Assembly: GCF_025995235.1 (NCBI RefSeq)
Contig: NZ_BAPT01000050.1
Coordinates: 124,001 to 188,000, forward strand
Direction of reading: 5' to 3'
Length of the DNA stretch: 64,000 nt
Source of the DNA: Ameyamaea chiangmaiensis
Lineage (GTDB): Bacteria; Pseudomonadota; Alphaproteobacteria; Acetobacterales; Acetobacteraceae
In this document: positions 27,653 through 37,051 of the stretch, piece after piece
Position numbering within the stretch: position 1 is the first letter of the stretch
How the letters are laid out: each line of letters starts with the position of its first letter
Made by a program: the position numbers and the translations under genes
Notes under the pieces: generated by a model
Seen by the model: the letters and a program-made list of their open reading frames with translations, nothing else
Told to the model about the DNA's origin: nothing
Database searches by the model: none

Positions 27653-28959
27653 CGTCGAAAGGTGCCCTGCGGCTGGGTGTCGCGGGCCTTGGCACGGTGG
27701 GTGCGGGGGTTGCGACACTGCTGCGCGCGAATGCCGATCTGATTGCCGCACGGGCAGGTCGTCCGATTGAAATCGTGGCGGTCGCGGCGCGGTCGCGCGG
27801 TCGCGACCGGGGAGTGGACCTGTCGGGGGTGCGCTGGGTCGATGACGCGCGTGCACTGGCGGCCGATCCGGACGTCGATGTGGTCGTCGAACTGATCGGC
27901 GCCGCCGAGGGCGTGGCGCGCGATCTGGTCAAGGCGGCCCTGGAGGCCGGCAAACCGGTGGTCACGGCCAACAAGGCGCTGGTGGCGGTCCACGGTGCCG
28001 ACCTTGCCCGCCTGTCGGAGCGCGCGGGCGTGCCTCTGATGTTCGAGGCCGCTGTGGCTGGCGGCATTCCGGTCATCAAGGCGGTGCGCGAGGGGCTGGC
28101 GGGCGATCGGCTGGACTGGATCGGCGGGATCCTGAACGGCACCTGCAACTACATCATGACCACCATGCGCGAATCGGGCCGGGATTTCGCCGATGTGCTC
28201 TCCGAGGCGCAGGCGCTCGGTTATGCCGAGGCAGATCCGTCGACTGACGTCGATGGGATCGACGCGGCGCACAAGCTCGCGATTCTGGCGGCTCTGGCGT
28301 TCGGGCGGCCGGTGGATTTCGGCTCCGTCGTGGTCGAGGGGATCCGTGGGATCGGCGCGCTCGATCTGCAGTTCGCCGCCCGTCTTGGCTACCGTCTCAA
28401 GCTGCTGGGCGTCGCCCGCCGCCATGCGGACGGCATCGAGACGCGGGTCAGCCCGTGCCTGGTGCCCGAAGGCAGCCAGCTCGCCAGTGTCGAGGGGGTG
28501 TTCAACGCCGTGCTGGTCGAAGGCGCGTTCGTTGGTCGCCTGATGCTCGAGGGGCGTGGTGCCGGTGCCGGTCCGACCGCGTCGGCGGTGGTGGCGGACC
28601 TTGTCGATGTCGCGCGCGGGACCGCCGTTCCGGTCTGGGGCGCCAGCGACACGGCGTTGTCCGCCTCGCGCAGCCTGCCGCGGGAGTCGTTCGTCGGTGC
28701 GTATTACCTGCGTCTGCTGGTGCGCGATCAACCCGGCGTGATCGCCGAGATCGCCGCGATCCTGCGCGACGAGGTCGTGTCCGTGCGCAGTCTTCTGCAG
28801 CATGGTCGTGCCGCGGGCACCGGACAGGAGGCCGCCGTTCCACTGGTAATCGTGACGCACGAGACGCGCGAGGCAGCCATTCTGGCGGCGCGCACACGCA
28901 TATCCGCTCTTGACGTGGTCCTTGAGGAGCCCACGATGTTGCGGATCGAGGCCGGTTGA
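27649..28959 (+). CDS. hom: Homoserine dehydrogenase
   Basis: Hom reduces aspartate semialdehyde to homoserine on the branch to threonine and methionine. The 436 residues contain the Rossmann motif VAGLGTVGAGV, VVTANKALV, the catalytic domain GGILNGTCNYIMTTM with AQALGYAEADPSTDVDGIDA, and a C-terminal ACT domain (YYLRLLVRDQPGVIAEIAAI) for feedback regulation. The GTG start overlaps the aminotransferase stop. Confidence 0.96.
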   Translation: MTSKGALRLGVAGLGTVGAGVATLLRANADLIAARAGRPIEIVAVAARSRGRDRGVDLSGVRWVDDARALAADPDVDVVVELIGAAEGVARDLVKAALEAGKPVVTANKALVAVHGADLARLSERAGVPLMFEAAVAGGIPVIKAVREGLAGDRLDWIGGILNGTCNYIMTTMRESGRDFADVLSEAQALGYAEADPSTDVDGIDAAHKLAILAALAFGRPVDFGSVVVEGIRGIGALDLQFAARLGYRLKLLGVARRHADGIETRVSPCLVPEGSQLASVEGVFNAVLVEGAFVGRLMLEGRGAGAGPTASAVVADLVDVARGTAVPVWGASDTALSASRSLPRESFVGAYYLRLLVRDQPGVIAEIAAILRDEVVSVRSLLQHGRAAGTGQEAAVPLVIVTHETREAAILAARTRISALDVVLEEPTMLRIEAG

Positions 28960-29015
28960 TCCGGCCCGACGCGCAAGTCAGAGCCCCAGAGAGGGCAAAA
29001 CGGGAGAGAGACACG

Positions 29016-30014
29016 ATGGCACGCAGCAGCAAGCGAGAGGCCTACCAGGCCACGGACCGGAATCTGGCGCTCGAGCTGGTGCGTGTGACCGAGGCCGCCG
29101 CCATCGCCTCGTCGGATTGGACCGGTCGAGGCCTGAAGAACGAGGCCGACGGTGCGGCGGTCGAGGCCATGCGGCGTGCGTTCGACTCCGTGGCGATCGA
29201 CGGCACGGTGGTCATCGGCGAGGGCGAGATGGACGAGGCGCCGATGCTGTTCATCGGCGAGCATGTCGGCGCGGGCGGTCCCGCGATGGACATTGCGGTC
29301 GATCCGCTGGAAGGCACCAATCTGTGTGCCAAGAACCTGCCCAACGCCCTGACGGTCGTCGCCCTGGCGGAGCGGGGTAATTTCCTTCATGCACCCGACA
29401 TCTACATGGACAAGATCGTGGTCGGCCCGCATCTGCCGGCCGACGTGGTCGATCTGGACGCCTCGATCGGCACGAACCTGACTGAACTGGCCCGTGCCCT
29501 CGGCAAGCCGGTGTCCGAGGTTACGCTGTGCGCGCTCGACCGTGACCGGCATGAGGAGATGATCGCCAAGGCACGCGAAGCCGGTGCGCGTGTCATGCTC
29601 CTGACCGACGGCGACGTGGCGGCGGCGATCGCGGCCTGTCTCGACGAGAGTGCGGTTGATATCTACGCCGGTTCGGGCGGTGCGCCAGAAGGCGTTCTGG
29701 CCGCTGCCGCCGTGCGATGCGTCAAGGGTCAGATGCAGGCCCGTCTCCTGTTTGAGGACGACACCCAGATCGCGCGCGCGCGTGAGATGGATCCGGGCAA
29801 GGATCCGACCCGCAAGCTGGCACTTGAGGACATGGCGCGGGGCGATGTCCTGTTCTCCGCCACCGGCGTGACGACGGGGCCGCTGCTGCGTGGTATCCGG
29901 CGTCGGGGCTCCACCGCCATCACGCATTCGATCGTGATGCGGTCCAAGTCGGGCACGGTGCGCTTCGTCGAAGGGCGCCATAACTTCGAGATCAAGACCT
30001 GGGGCGCGCGCTGA
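29016..30014 (+). CDS. glpX: Class II fructose-1,6-bisphosphatase GlpX
   Basis: GlpX dephosphorylates fructose 1,6-bisphosphate in gluconeogenesis; some alphaproteobacterial forms also act on sedoheptulose bisphosphate. The 332 residues carry the metal-binding GEGEMDEAPML and DPLEGTNLCAKN, TDGDVAAAIAACL and the GSGGAPEGVLAAAA loop. The ATG at 29016 lies behind a GGGAGAGAG site. It sits in the hom-glpX-recJ run. Confidence 0.95.
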   Translation: MARSSKREAYQATDRNLALELVRVTEAAAIASSDWTGRGLKNEADGAAVEAMRRAFDSVAIDGTVVIGEGEMDEAPMLFIGEHVGAGGPAMDIAVDPLEGTNLCAKNLPNALTVVALAERGNFLHAPDIYMDKIVVGPHLPADVVDLDASIGTNLTELARALGKPVSEVTLCALDRDRHEEMIAKAREAGARVMLLTDGDVAAAIAACLDESAVDIYAGSGGAPEGVLAAAAVRCVKGQMQARLLFEDDTQIARAREMDPGKDPTRKLALEDMARGDVLFSATGVTTGPLLRGIRRRGSTAITHSIVMRSKSGTVRFVEGRHNFEIKTWGAR

Positions 30015-30038
30015 CGCCCTTCCACGTCGAATGGGGTG

Positions 30039-31853
30039 ATGGTGAGCGAGGTTCTGGAGACGCAAGACGACGCGTGCGTTCTGAATGTGACACGGAGCCT
30101 GAGCGGCCGGCGCTGGCTGTGGCGTGAGCATGGTCTTGCGCCCGATGGTGTCGGCCGGACCGCGCTGGCCATTGCCCAGCGAGCCGGCCTGCCGGAAATC
30201 GTGGCGCGCATACTGGCCTCACGCGGGGTCGGCGCCGATCACGCGGCTGACTTTCTCGATCCCACATTGCGGGTGTTTCTGCCCGATCCATCCCGCTTCG
30301 CCGACATGGATGCGGCGGTGGCGCGGCTGGTCGCCGCTGTCGCCGCCCGCGAGACGGTTGCGGTGTTCGGCGATTATGACGTCGACGGGGCGTGCGCCAG
30401 CGCCATCCTGACGCTTGTGCTGCGCGCGCTCGGGTGTGACGTGCGGGTCCATATTCCCGATCGGCTGGCCGAAGGGTATGGACCTAATGCAGGTGCGCTG
30501 GCTCGGCTGATCGACGACGGTGCGACCCTTGTGGTCTGTGTCGATTGTGGCACGACGGCTCCGACGATCCTGAACGACGCGGCTCGTCGGGCCGATGTGG
30601 TGGTGCTGGACCACCACAAGGCCGAGGGGCCGCTGCCGAGGGTCACGGCCGTGGTCAACCCGAACCGACCGGACTGTGCCTCCGGCCATGGCATGATCTG
30701 CGCCGCGACGCTGAGTTTTCTGACCTGCGTCGGCCTGCTGCGCGCGTTGCGTCGCGCGGGCCGGTTCGCGGACACGCCGCCGCCCGATCTTCTGGGCCTG
30801 CTGGATCTGGTGGCTCTGGCAACGATCTGTGACGTCATGCCGCTGAACGGCCTCAACCGGGCCCTGGTGACGCAGGGACTCAAGGTGATGCGCGGGCGCC
30901 AGCGTGTCGGTATCGCGGCCCTGCTGGACGTCGCCGGCGTTCTGAACGCGCCCGATGCCTTCAGTTGCGGCTTTGCCTTGGGCCCCCGTATCAACGCCGG
31001 CGGGCGGATCGCCGAAGCCGATCTGGGCGTACGTCTATTACTGTCCACGGACGAGGGTGAGGCCCGCGTTCTGGCCGAGCGGCTGGATGCCATCAACCGA
31101 CGGCGGCAGACGGTCGAGAGCGCCATTCTCGATCCTGCGCTGGAAGAGGCCGGGCGGCAGCGCGACGAAGGCCGTGCGGTGCTGTTCGTGCATGGCAGCG
31201 CCTGGCATTCCGGCGTGGTCGGGATTGTGGCCGGACGGATAAAGGAGCGGTTCAACCGACCCGCGCTTGTGGGCGCGGAGGCGGACGGCGTGATCAAGGG
31301 GTCGGCGCGTTCGGTCCCTGGGCTGGACATCGGCTCGGCTATTCTCGCGGCCCATGCGCACGGGCTTTTGCTGACCGGTGGTGGTCATGCGATGGCGGCG
31401 GGCTTTTCACTGTCGGTGGACAAGGCCCAAGCGTTTCACGCGTTTCTGGACGAACGTCTGACCGACGCGCGTGCGTTGCCGCCCGCGGTGGACGTTCTGG
31501 TCGATGGCGTGTTGGCCGGTCGTGGCGCCACGATCGATCTGGCTGCCGACCTGCGGCGTCTGGCGCCCTTTGGCGCCGGGCATGACGAACCCATGATGGT
31601 TCTGTCCCGGGTGCGTGTGGTCAAGGCGGACCGCATCGGCCGCGACGGCAACACGTTGCGTGTCCTGCTGGAGTCCGCAACGGGCGGGACGCGCGTCAAG
31701 GCGCTGCTGTTTCGCGCGGAGGACAAGCCTTTCACGCCGGCGCTGGAGGATCGCGCGGCGCCGTTGCTGCATGTCGCGGGCTGGCTGCGGGCGGAGCAGT
31801 GGAACGGGCGTGAAAGCATCGGCTTTTTCATCCACGACGCCGCCCTTGCGTAA
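30039..31853 (+). CDS. recJ: Single-stranded-DNA-specific exonuclease RecJ
   Basis: RecJ is a 5'-3' exonuclease used in recombination and base-excision and mismatch repair. The 604 residues show the DHH motifs FGDYDVDGACAS, CVDCGTT and LDHHKAEG, the GPRINAGGRI segment and the DHHA1 motif GGGHAMAAGFS, followed by an OB-like C-terminal domain. Two adjacent starts (GTG 30036, ATG 30039) are possible; the ATG is given. It begins 24 bases after glpX. Confidence 0.95.
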   Translation: MVSEVLETQDDACVLNVTRSLSGRRWLWREHGLAPDGVGRTALAIAQRAGLPEIVARILASRGVGADHAADFLDPTLRVFLPDPSRFADMDAAVARLVAAVAARETVAVFGDYDVDGACASAILTLVLRALGCDVRVHIPDRLAEGYGPNAGALARLIDDGATLVVCVDCGTTAPTILNDAARRADVVVLDHHKAEGPLPRVTAVVNPNRPDCASGHGMICAATLSFLTCVGLLRALRRAGRFADTPPPDLLGLLDLVALATICDVMPLNGLNRALVTQGLKVMRGRQRVGIAALLDVAGVLNAPDAFSCGFALGPRINAGGRIAEADLGVRLLLSTDEGEARVLAERLDAINRRRQTVESAILDPALEEAGRQRDEGRAVLFVHGSAWHSGVVGIVAGRIKERFNRPALVGAEADGVIKGSARSVPGLDIGSAILAAHAHGLLLTGGGHAMAAGFSLSVDKAQAFHAFLDERLTDARALPPAVDVLVDGVLAGRGATIDLAADLRRLAPFGAGHDEPMMVLSRVRVVKADRIGRDGNTLRVLLESATGGTRVKALLFRAEDKPFTPALEDRAAPLLHVAGWLRAEQWNGRESIGFFIHDAALA

Positions 31854-31900
31854 GCGAGGCATTATTCGGCGGAGCAGTTGGAAAATTACGTCCGGGCACC

Positions 31901-31927
31901 TTGACCCACCCTTGGGGGTGCGATACT
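31901..31927 (+). promoter_or_regulatory. Probable promoter of tRNA-Glu
   Basis: TTGACC (31901-31906) and GATACT (31922-31927) are separated by 15 bases, or 16 if ATACTC is read as the -10 box. They end 23 bases before the tRNA. A CACCC/GGGTG dyad fills the spacer. This is a stand-alone tRNA promoter of reasonable strength. Confidence 0.5.
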
Positions 31928-31950
31928 CACCGCTCCAACAACGCGCCTCT

Positions 31951-32026
<76 letters not shown>

Positions 32027-32100
32027 GTGATAACGCTAGGTTTTCTAGGTTATCCGTAGGCATTGTTATGGTCCATATGGACCACGGCAACTCAAAATCA

Positions 32101-32312
32101 TCAGCAATGCTCCTGAGATAAGGCCTGGTCGAATTTTCGACAAACGCGCCGCGGCGCCGTCGGGTCAGTCGCGAGCCAGTCGGCAGCCTGATCGAGCGGC
32201 ACCCGGTCCATAGCGAACCACGAGGCGACTGAGTGCTTGAGGTGGTGCGGCGTAGGCTTCCATGTCAGCCCCGCTCGTTTACACGCCTTCGTAAATGGCC
32301 ACCGGAGCCCGG
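32101..32312 (-). pseudogene. C-terminal remnant of a tyrosine recombinase (phage or island integrase)
   Basis: About 70 codons ending in a TGA at 32101 read like the end of the integrase catalytic domain: FTKACKRAGL, then TPHHLKHSVASWFAMDRVPL, then QAADWLATD and a C-terminal tail. The HxLRH box is degraded to HHLKHS, so the catalytic arginine has become lysine. No upstream catalytic Arg or N-terminal domain is present; the region before it belongs to the ccm operon's last gene. It lies 75 bases from the 3' end of tRNA-Glu, with its C-terminus towards the tRNA, as in integrated islands. It is a scar of a lost element. Confidence 0.7.
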
Positions 32313-32606
32313 TCAGCGCGACGGCGGTAGCCAGCGATCGGCGCCGTGGCGAGCATGCGCGACGTAGAACCCGCCGACGAGGCCCGCGATCGCGACGCAG
32401 ACCAGAACGATGACCGAGGGTTGCAGGATGGCGGTAATGGCGGGAGCCGCCACCGCACCGACCAGGGCGCCCCGGATCGACTCCGCTCGTGTGGGACCGA
32501 ACTGACGCACCGCCCCGCAGCGGGAGCACGATTCGGCCGTGCTTCGCAACGGCGTGCCGCAGAGTGGGCACGGGGTGATGGCCGTGGGGGCTGGTTGCAT
32601 GCTCAT
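32313..32606 (-). CDS. Small zinc-ribbon membrane protein
   Basis: This 97-residue product starts at the ATG at 32606, which overlaps the ccmI stop by 4 bases. It has a rubredoxin-like zinc ribbon (CPLCGTPL then SCSRCGAV), followed by two hydrophobic segments (ALVGAVAAPAITAILQPSVI and VLVCVAIAGLVGGFYVAHAR). It is therefore a small inner-membrane protein. Coupling to ccmI suggests coexpression with cytochrome c maturation, but no role in that process is known to me. It directly abuts the integrase remnant. Confidence 0.65.
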   Translation of the reverse strand: MSMQPAPTAITPCPLCGTPLRSTAESCSRCGAVRQFGPTRAESIRGALVGAVAAPAITAILQPSVIVLVCVAIAGLVGGFYVAHARHGADRWLPPSR

Positions 32607-33325
32607 TGGCCATGCTCCGATTCCGCGATGCGCTGTTCGGCCGCCATGCGCCATTCGGCGTCCTTGGGGGCAGCGTCCAGCGCGCGTCGGAACAGGGCGG
32701 CGCTGTCGGCGCTGACCCGGCCGTCGGCACGGGTCTGGGCTTCGGCCGTGCGCGCGGCCAGTTCGGGGTCGAACTGCTGATCAAGCGCCTTGTGCCATGC
32801 GGCAGCGGCAGCAGCATAATGTTCGCGCGCCGCCTCCGCCTGTCCCAGCAGCAGATAGCCGCGCACGTAGTTCGGGTCGGTGGGCGCCACCCGGTCCAGC
32901 CCAGCGCGCAGTTGCGTCAGCAGAACGTCGGTGCGTGTGTCCTCCTGCACCGCGGCGGCGTGGCGGGGCGCGAGCGGCTGGGCGGGCAGGGAGGGATGCC
33001 CTTCGGTGAGATAGAGCGCCAGCGCGGCCACGGGGATCAGGGTCAGGGCGACCCAGACACGCCAGCGGCCGCCATCGGCGCCCGCGTCGCGGGCGACGGC
33101 GGCGTCGGCGGCCAGCAGGCGGCGCTGGACCTCCAACTGTGCCGTGGCGTGCTCGGCGGGTGCGATCAGGCCCACGGCGAGGTCGCGGTCCAGTTCGTCG
33201 AGCTGCGCGCGATGCAGGTCGAGGGCGGAGTCGCGCTCGTTACGCGCGGCGCGGACGCGGCGCACGGCATATACGGATGGGGCGAGGGTGAGGGCGGCCA
33301 GAAGGCCGATACCAATCCAGATCAT
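32603..33325 (-). CDS. ccmI: Cytochrome c maturation protein CcmI (CycH)
   Basis: CcmI chaperones apocytochrome c for heme ligation. The 240 residues have two N-terminal membrane helices (WIGIGLLAALTLAPSVYAV and VWVALTLIPVAALALYLTEG) around a cytoplasmic loop with a leucine-zipper-like pattern (HRAQLDELDRDLAVGLI). A periplasmic TPR-like domain follows (PNYVRGYLLLGQAEAAREHY, then AAAWHKALD). It is shorter than many CcmI proteins. It lies 7 bases after ccmH. Confidence 0.9.
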   Translation of the reverse strand: MIWIGIGLLAALTLAPSVYAVRRVRAARNERDSALDLHRAQLDELDRDLAVGLIAPAEHATAQLEVQRRLLAADAAVARDAGADGGRWRVWVALTLIPVAALALYLTEGHPSLPAQPLAPRHAAAVQEDTRTDVLLTQLRAGLDRVAPTDPNYVRGYLLLGQAEAAREHYAAAAAAWHKALDQQFDPELAARTAEAQTRADGRVSADSAALFRRALDAAPKDAEWRMAAEQRIAESEHGQ

Positions 33326-33332
33326 CAGCTTT

Positions 33333-33788
33333 TCAGTTCCGGCGCGTCAGTTCGGCCAGGCGCGCGCGTTCCGCGTCGCTGAGCGGGGCGGGGGCGTCGC
33401 GCCGACGACGCAGGCTCGTGAACGCGGCGGTCAGCCCGGCGAGCAGCGCCAGCACCGGCGCGCCCCACAACAGCAGCGTCGTCAGGGTAAAGGGGGGTCG
33501 AAGACGGATGAAGTTACCATAGCGCGCCACCATCCAGTCCATGATCTGTCGGTCGCTCTCGCCCGCGGCGACGTGGCGCCGCACGACATGGCGTAGATCG
33601 CGCGCCAGGTCGGCGCTGCTGTCCTCGATCGATTCGTTCTGACAGACGAGGCAGCGCAACTGCGCGCCGATGGCCTCGGCACGGGCTTCCTGCTTCGGGT
33701 CGGGCAGCATTTCCGACGGATCGTCAACCGCGTAGGCGGCCAGCGGCGCGCACACAAGCAGTGCTGCCAGACACAGACGCGCCTTCAT
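33333..33788 (-). CDS. ccmH: Cytochrome c maturation protein CcmH (CcmL type)
   Basis: This periplasmic thiol-redox protein of System I reduces the apocytochrome CxxCH thiols. The 151 residues have a signal peptide (LCLAALLVCAPLAAYA), the motif LRCLVCQNESI and one C-terminal membrane helix (LLLWGAPVLALLAGLTAAFT). Its ATG overlaps the ccmG stop. This is the short CcmH form; the TPR function is in the separate ccmI. Confidence 0.95.
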   Translation of the reverse strand: MKARLCLAALLVCAPLAAYAVDDPSEMLPDPKQEARAEAIGAQLRCLVCQNESIEDSSADLARDLRHVVRRHVAAGESDRQIMDWMVARYGNFIRLRPPFTLTTLLLWGAPVLALLAGLTAAFTSLRRRRDAPAPLSDAERARLAELTRRN

Positions 33789-34357
33789 GACGTCAACCGC
33801 TCCACCAGCGGCAGGATCGTGCCGTGGATCAGATCGTCGTTCAACGGTGCCGCGTTGTGCCAGCGGATAATGCCGCCCGGACCGATCACGAAGGTCTCGG
33901 GCACGCCGGAGATACCCCAGTCGAGCGCGGCCAGACCATCGCCGTCGGCGGCAATGCGCGCGTACGGGTTGCCGGCATGGGCCAGGAATCCGGCGGCGTT
34001 GGCGGGCTTGTCCTTGTAGGCGATGCCCCAGACGGGCACCTGCCGCCCCAGACCGATCAGGGCCGGCATTTCAGCGATGCAGGGGATGCACCACGACGCG
34101 AAGAAATTCACGATCACCGGCGTGCGCAGCTCACGCAGGTCGGACGCCGAAAATCCTCGCCCCGGCGCCTGGTCCGGCAACACGAAGTCCGGCACGGGGC
34201 GGTTGAGCACGGGCGCGTTGATGTTGTGTGGATCGAACGAGCCCTGTTCCATGCCGCCCAGCATTTTCCAGAACCCGACGCCCAGAACGGCGGCGCCGGC
34301 AAGCGGGGCGGCCATCAGAACGCGGCGGCGCGTGCGGGGCGTGTCTTCGGCCATCAT
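33785..34357 (-). CDS. ccmG: Thiol:disulfide interchange protein CcmG/DsbE
   Basis: This membrane-anchored thioredoxin reduces CcmH and apocytochrome. The 190 residues have an N-terminal anchor (VLMAAPLAGAAVLGVGFW), the acidic/aromatic active-site loop NFFASWCIPCIAEMP and the cis-Pro segment GVPETFVIGPGG. The start is the ATG at 34357, overlapping the ccmF stop; a second ATG follows immediately at 34354. Confidence 0.95.
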   Translation of the reverse strand: MMAEDTPRTRRRVLMAAPLAGAAVLGVGFWKMLGGMEQGSFDPHNINAPVLNRPVPDFVLPDQAPGRGFSASDLRELRTPVIVNFFASWCIPCIAEMPALIGLGRQVPVWGIAYKDKPANAAGFLAHAGNPYARIAADGDGLAALDWGISGVPETFVIGPGGIIRWHNAAPLNDDLIHGTILPLVERLTS

Positions 34358-36357
34358 GCCGCCTCCGCGACGGTCGTGCGTGCCCGACGGGGTGCGCCCA
34401 CGCGTACCCGACGGTCTGACAGCGACAGCGCACCGCCGATCGCCATGACCAGCGCGCCCAGCCACATCCACGGCGCCAGCGGGTTGTAGTGCAGGCGCAG
34501 CACATACGTCGCCGCAGCGCCGCTGCCGTGACGGTCGCCCAGGACGCCATACAGATCCGACATCAGGTTGGTGTGGATCGACACCTCGGTCGTCGTCTGA
34601 TGCTGACTGGCGAAGTCGCGCTTGGACGGTCGCAGCGTGGTGACAAGATGCCCGTGACGCCGCACGTCGATCGTCGCCACGATGGCCTGATAGTTCGGCC
34701 CCGGCTCGTCATGTACGTCGCGCAGGGTCCAGTCATAGCCCGCCAGATGCTCGGTCGTGCCGGTCTGCACCTCGACGATCCGGTGCTGGGCCTGCGACAT
34801 CGCCGCCAGTCCCAGCACGCTGATCCCCGCCCCCGCATGCGCCAGCGCGGCGCCGAAAGCGGCGCGCGGCAGGAAGCGCGCGCGCGACAGGCTCTGCGCG
34901 GGCGACAGACGGAACAGGCCGATACGGTCGGTGATGTCGGTGATGCTGGCGGCGATGACCCAGACCGCGAAGCCCGTGGCGAGCACCGGCAGCACGCCGG
35001 ACATGCTGAACGTCGCAACGGCGAACGCGATCAGGGAGGCGATCGCCGCCCACCACAGACGACGCAGGACCGGCCACAGGGCGGCGCGTTTCCACGGCGC
35101 CATCGGCCCGATCGCCATGAACGCGAACAGCGGGATGGCGAGCGGGGCGGCCGTCGCATCGAAGAACGGCTTGCCGACCGAGATCGTCTTGCCGAACAGC
35201 AGTGACATGAACGGCGGATACATCGTCCCCGTCACCACCACGGCGCAGATCGAGCACAGCAGGATGTTGTTGAGCACCAGCAGCCCCTCGCGCGAGACGG
35301 GGGCAAACAGGCCGCCTGCCGTCAACATCGGCGCGCGCACGGCGAACAGGGCCAGCGAACCGCCGATGACCAGAGCAAGCAGTGCGAGAATAAAGATGCC
35401 GCGTGCGGGATCATTGGCGAAGGCGTGGACGGAGTTCAGGATGCCCGACCGCACGAGGAACGTGCCGGACAGCGAGAACGAGAACGTCCCGATCGCCAGC
35501 AGCACGGTCCAGATCTTCAGCGCCTCGCGCTTCTCGACGACGATCGCGGAATGGACCAGCGCCGTGCCGGTCAGCCAGGGGATCAGCGACGCGTTCTCGA
35601 CCGGGTCCCAGAACCAGTATCCGCCCCACCCCAACACGTAGTACGACCACCACGACCCCAGCGCGATGCCACAGGTCAGGAAACACCAGGCGGCGACGGC
35701 CCATGGGCGCACCCAGCGCCCCCAGGCGGCATCGACGCGCCCTTCGATCAGGGCCGCGATGGCAAAGGCAAACGGCACCGCGAAGCCGACATAGCCGGTG
35801 TAGAGAATGGGCGGATGAAACGCGAGGCCGGGATCCTGCAGCAGCGGGTTCATGCCCTGACCGTCCATCGGGGCTGGCCAGATGCGCTGGAACGGATTGG
35901 ACGTCAGCAGGCAGAACAGCTGAAACCCGGCCGAGACACCGCCCAGAACCGCAATGACGCGCGCGCGCAGGGCCGACGGCAGGTTCCGCCCGAAGGCCGC
36001 GACCGCAGCGCCGCACAGGCCGAGGATCAGCGCCCACAGCAGCACCGAGCCTTCATGATTGCCCCACACGCCAGTGATTTTATACAGCAGCGGCTTGGCC
36101 ACGGCGCTGTTGTCCGCCACGTTCTGGACGGAGAAATCGTCCGAGACGGCCGCCCCCACCAGACAGAGGAACGACGCGGCAAGCGCCACAAGCTGACCCA
36201 CCGCCAGCGCGGGGGCCAAGGCCATCAGCCGCGCGTCGCGGCGCTGCGCCCCGATCAGCGGCAGGATCGCCTGCGCGCCCGCCAGACAGCACGCCAGCGC
36301 CAGGGCGAAGTTGCCCAGTTCGGGGCCGCCCATCTTTTCCGTCAGCATCAGCGACAT
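34354..36357 (-). CDS. ccmF: Cytochrome c heme lyase subunit CcmF
   Basis: CcmF is the large membrane component that attaches heme to apocytochrome c. The 667 residues have about 15 hydrophobic segments and the tryptophan-rich heme-handling WWD signature WGGYWFWDPVENASLIPWL. Conserved histidine contexts are GVWGNHEGS, GLAFHPPILY and ALVHSAI. The start at 36357 is set by the TGATG overlap with ccmE; an in-frame extension upstream would cover ccmE. Confidence 0.96.
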   Translation of the reverse strand: MSLMLTEKMGGPELGNFALALACCLAGAQAILPLIGAQRRDARLMALAPALAVGQLVALAASFLCLVGAAVSDDFSVQNVADNSAVAKPLLYKITGVWGNHEGSVLLWALILGLCGAAVAAFGRNLPSALRARVIAVLGGVSAGFQLFCLLTSNPFQRIWPAPMDGQGMNPLLQDPGLAFHPPILYTGYVGFAVPFAFAIAALIEGRVDAAWGRWVRPWAVAAWCFLTCGIALGSWWSYYVLGWGGYWFWDPVENASLIPWLTGTALVHSAIVVEKREALKIWTVLLAIGTFSFSLSGTFLVRSGILNSVHAFANDPARGIFILALLALVIGGSLALFAVRAPMLTAGGLFAPVSREGLLVLNNILLCSICAVVVTGTMYPPFMSLLFGKTISVGKPFFDATAAPLAIPLFAFMAIGPMAPWKRAALWPVLRRLWWAAIASLIAFAVATFSMSGVLPVLATGFAVWVIAASITDITDRIGLFRLSPAQSLSRARFLPRAAFGAALAHAGAGISVLGLAAMSQAQHRIVEVQTGTTEHLAGYDWTLRDVHDEPGPNYQAIVATIDVRRHGHLVTTLRPSKRDFASQHQTTTEVSIHTNLMSDLYGVLGDRHGSGAAATYVLRLHYNPLAPWMWLGALVMAIGGALSLSDRRVRVGAPRRARTTVAEAA

Positions 36358-36902
36358 CACTCGGCCTGTCCGTCCTTTGGTCCGCGGGCGGCGGCCAGAT
36401 CGTGGCGCGCGTCCTTGACGGTCATAGTGTCCCAGCTGGCCGCGTCGGGGGCCTTGCCGTATTTCGGGTCCCACTTGCCGGACGCGCGCAGCGCCTCGGC
36501 GACCTCCTTGGGCATGTAGGTCTCGTCGTGCTTGGCCAGAACCTCGCTGGCGGTGAAGGCGCCGTTCGGGCCGACGGTGCCGACCGCCACCACGCTCTGC
36601 CCCTCGCGGAACAGGTCGGGCAGGATGCCGGCATAGCGCACGCGCACGGCGGCCTGGCCGTCGGTCACGTCGAACTGGGCGATGGGCGTCTCGCCCTCAT
36701 GCGTGCGGGTGACGGAGCCCGCGACCACCATGCCGCCGAGGCGAATGGTACGGTCGGCCCCCGGCGGGTGCGCGCGCACCTGCGACGGGGCCATGAAGAA
36801 CACGATGTTCGACGAAAAGGCGTTCAGGGTCAGGCCGGCCGCCGCACCAAGCCCCAGGACGCAGGCGCAGACCAGCCACAGACGACGCGACTTGCGGGTC
36901 AT
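36357..36902 (-). CDS. ccmE: Heme chaperone CcmE
   Basis: This periplasmic heme carrier binds heme covalently through a histidine. The 181 residues have one N-terminal membrane anchor (LWLVCACVLGLGAAAGLTLN), an OB-fold core (TIRLGGMVVAGSV, FDVTDGQAAVRVRYAGILPD) and the heme-binding LAKHDETYMP. The ATG overlaps the ccmD stop. Confidence 0.96.
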   Translation of the reverse strand: MTRKSRRLWLVCACVLGLGAAAGLTLNAFSSNIVFFMAPSQVRAHPPGADRTIRLGGMVVAGSVTRTHEGETPIAQFDVTDGQAAVRVRYAGILPDLFREGQSVVAVGTVGPNGAFTASEVLAKHDETYMPKEVAEALRASGKWDPKYGKAPDAASWDTMTVKDARHDLAAARGPKDGQAE

Positions 36903-37051
36903 GCGTCCCCTCCGCCACGGGTACGGGCCGCCTCGACCGCGGCCAGACGGGTCCGGGCGCGGCGCAGGCGCAGGGTTGCGCCGATACCGAACCACAGCGC
37001 GACCATCGCGGCCAGTCCGTAGGCACCGGCGATGTAAGGCAGATGGGTCAT
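36899..37051 (-). CDS. ccmD: Heme exporter protein CcmD
   Basis: This 50-residue protein has a single membrane helix (YIAGAYGLAAMVALWFGIGA) followed by a basic, Arg-rich cytoplasmic tail, the standard form of CcmD. It overlaps ccmC (ATGA) and ccmE (ATGA). It is small enough to be missed by automatic annotation but is fixed by position and topology. Confidence 0.9.
   Translation of the reverse strand: MTHLPYIAGAYGLAAMVALWFGIGATLRLRRARTRLAAVEAARTRGGGDA

Noticed and set aside
32070..32083. GGTCCATATGGACC palindrome after tRNA-Glu as an attachment site core
   Set aside because: It is a perfect dyad, but no second copy is seen in the window, so an att role cannot be supported.
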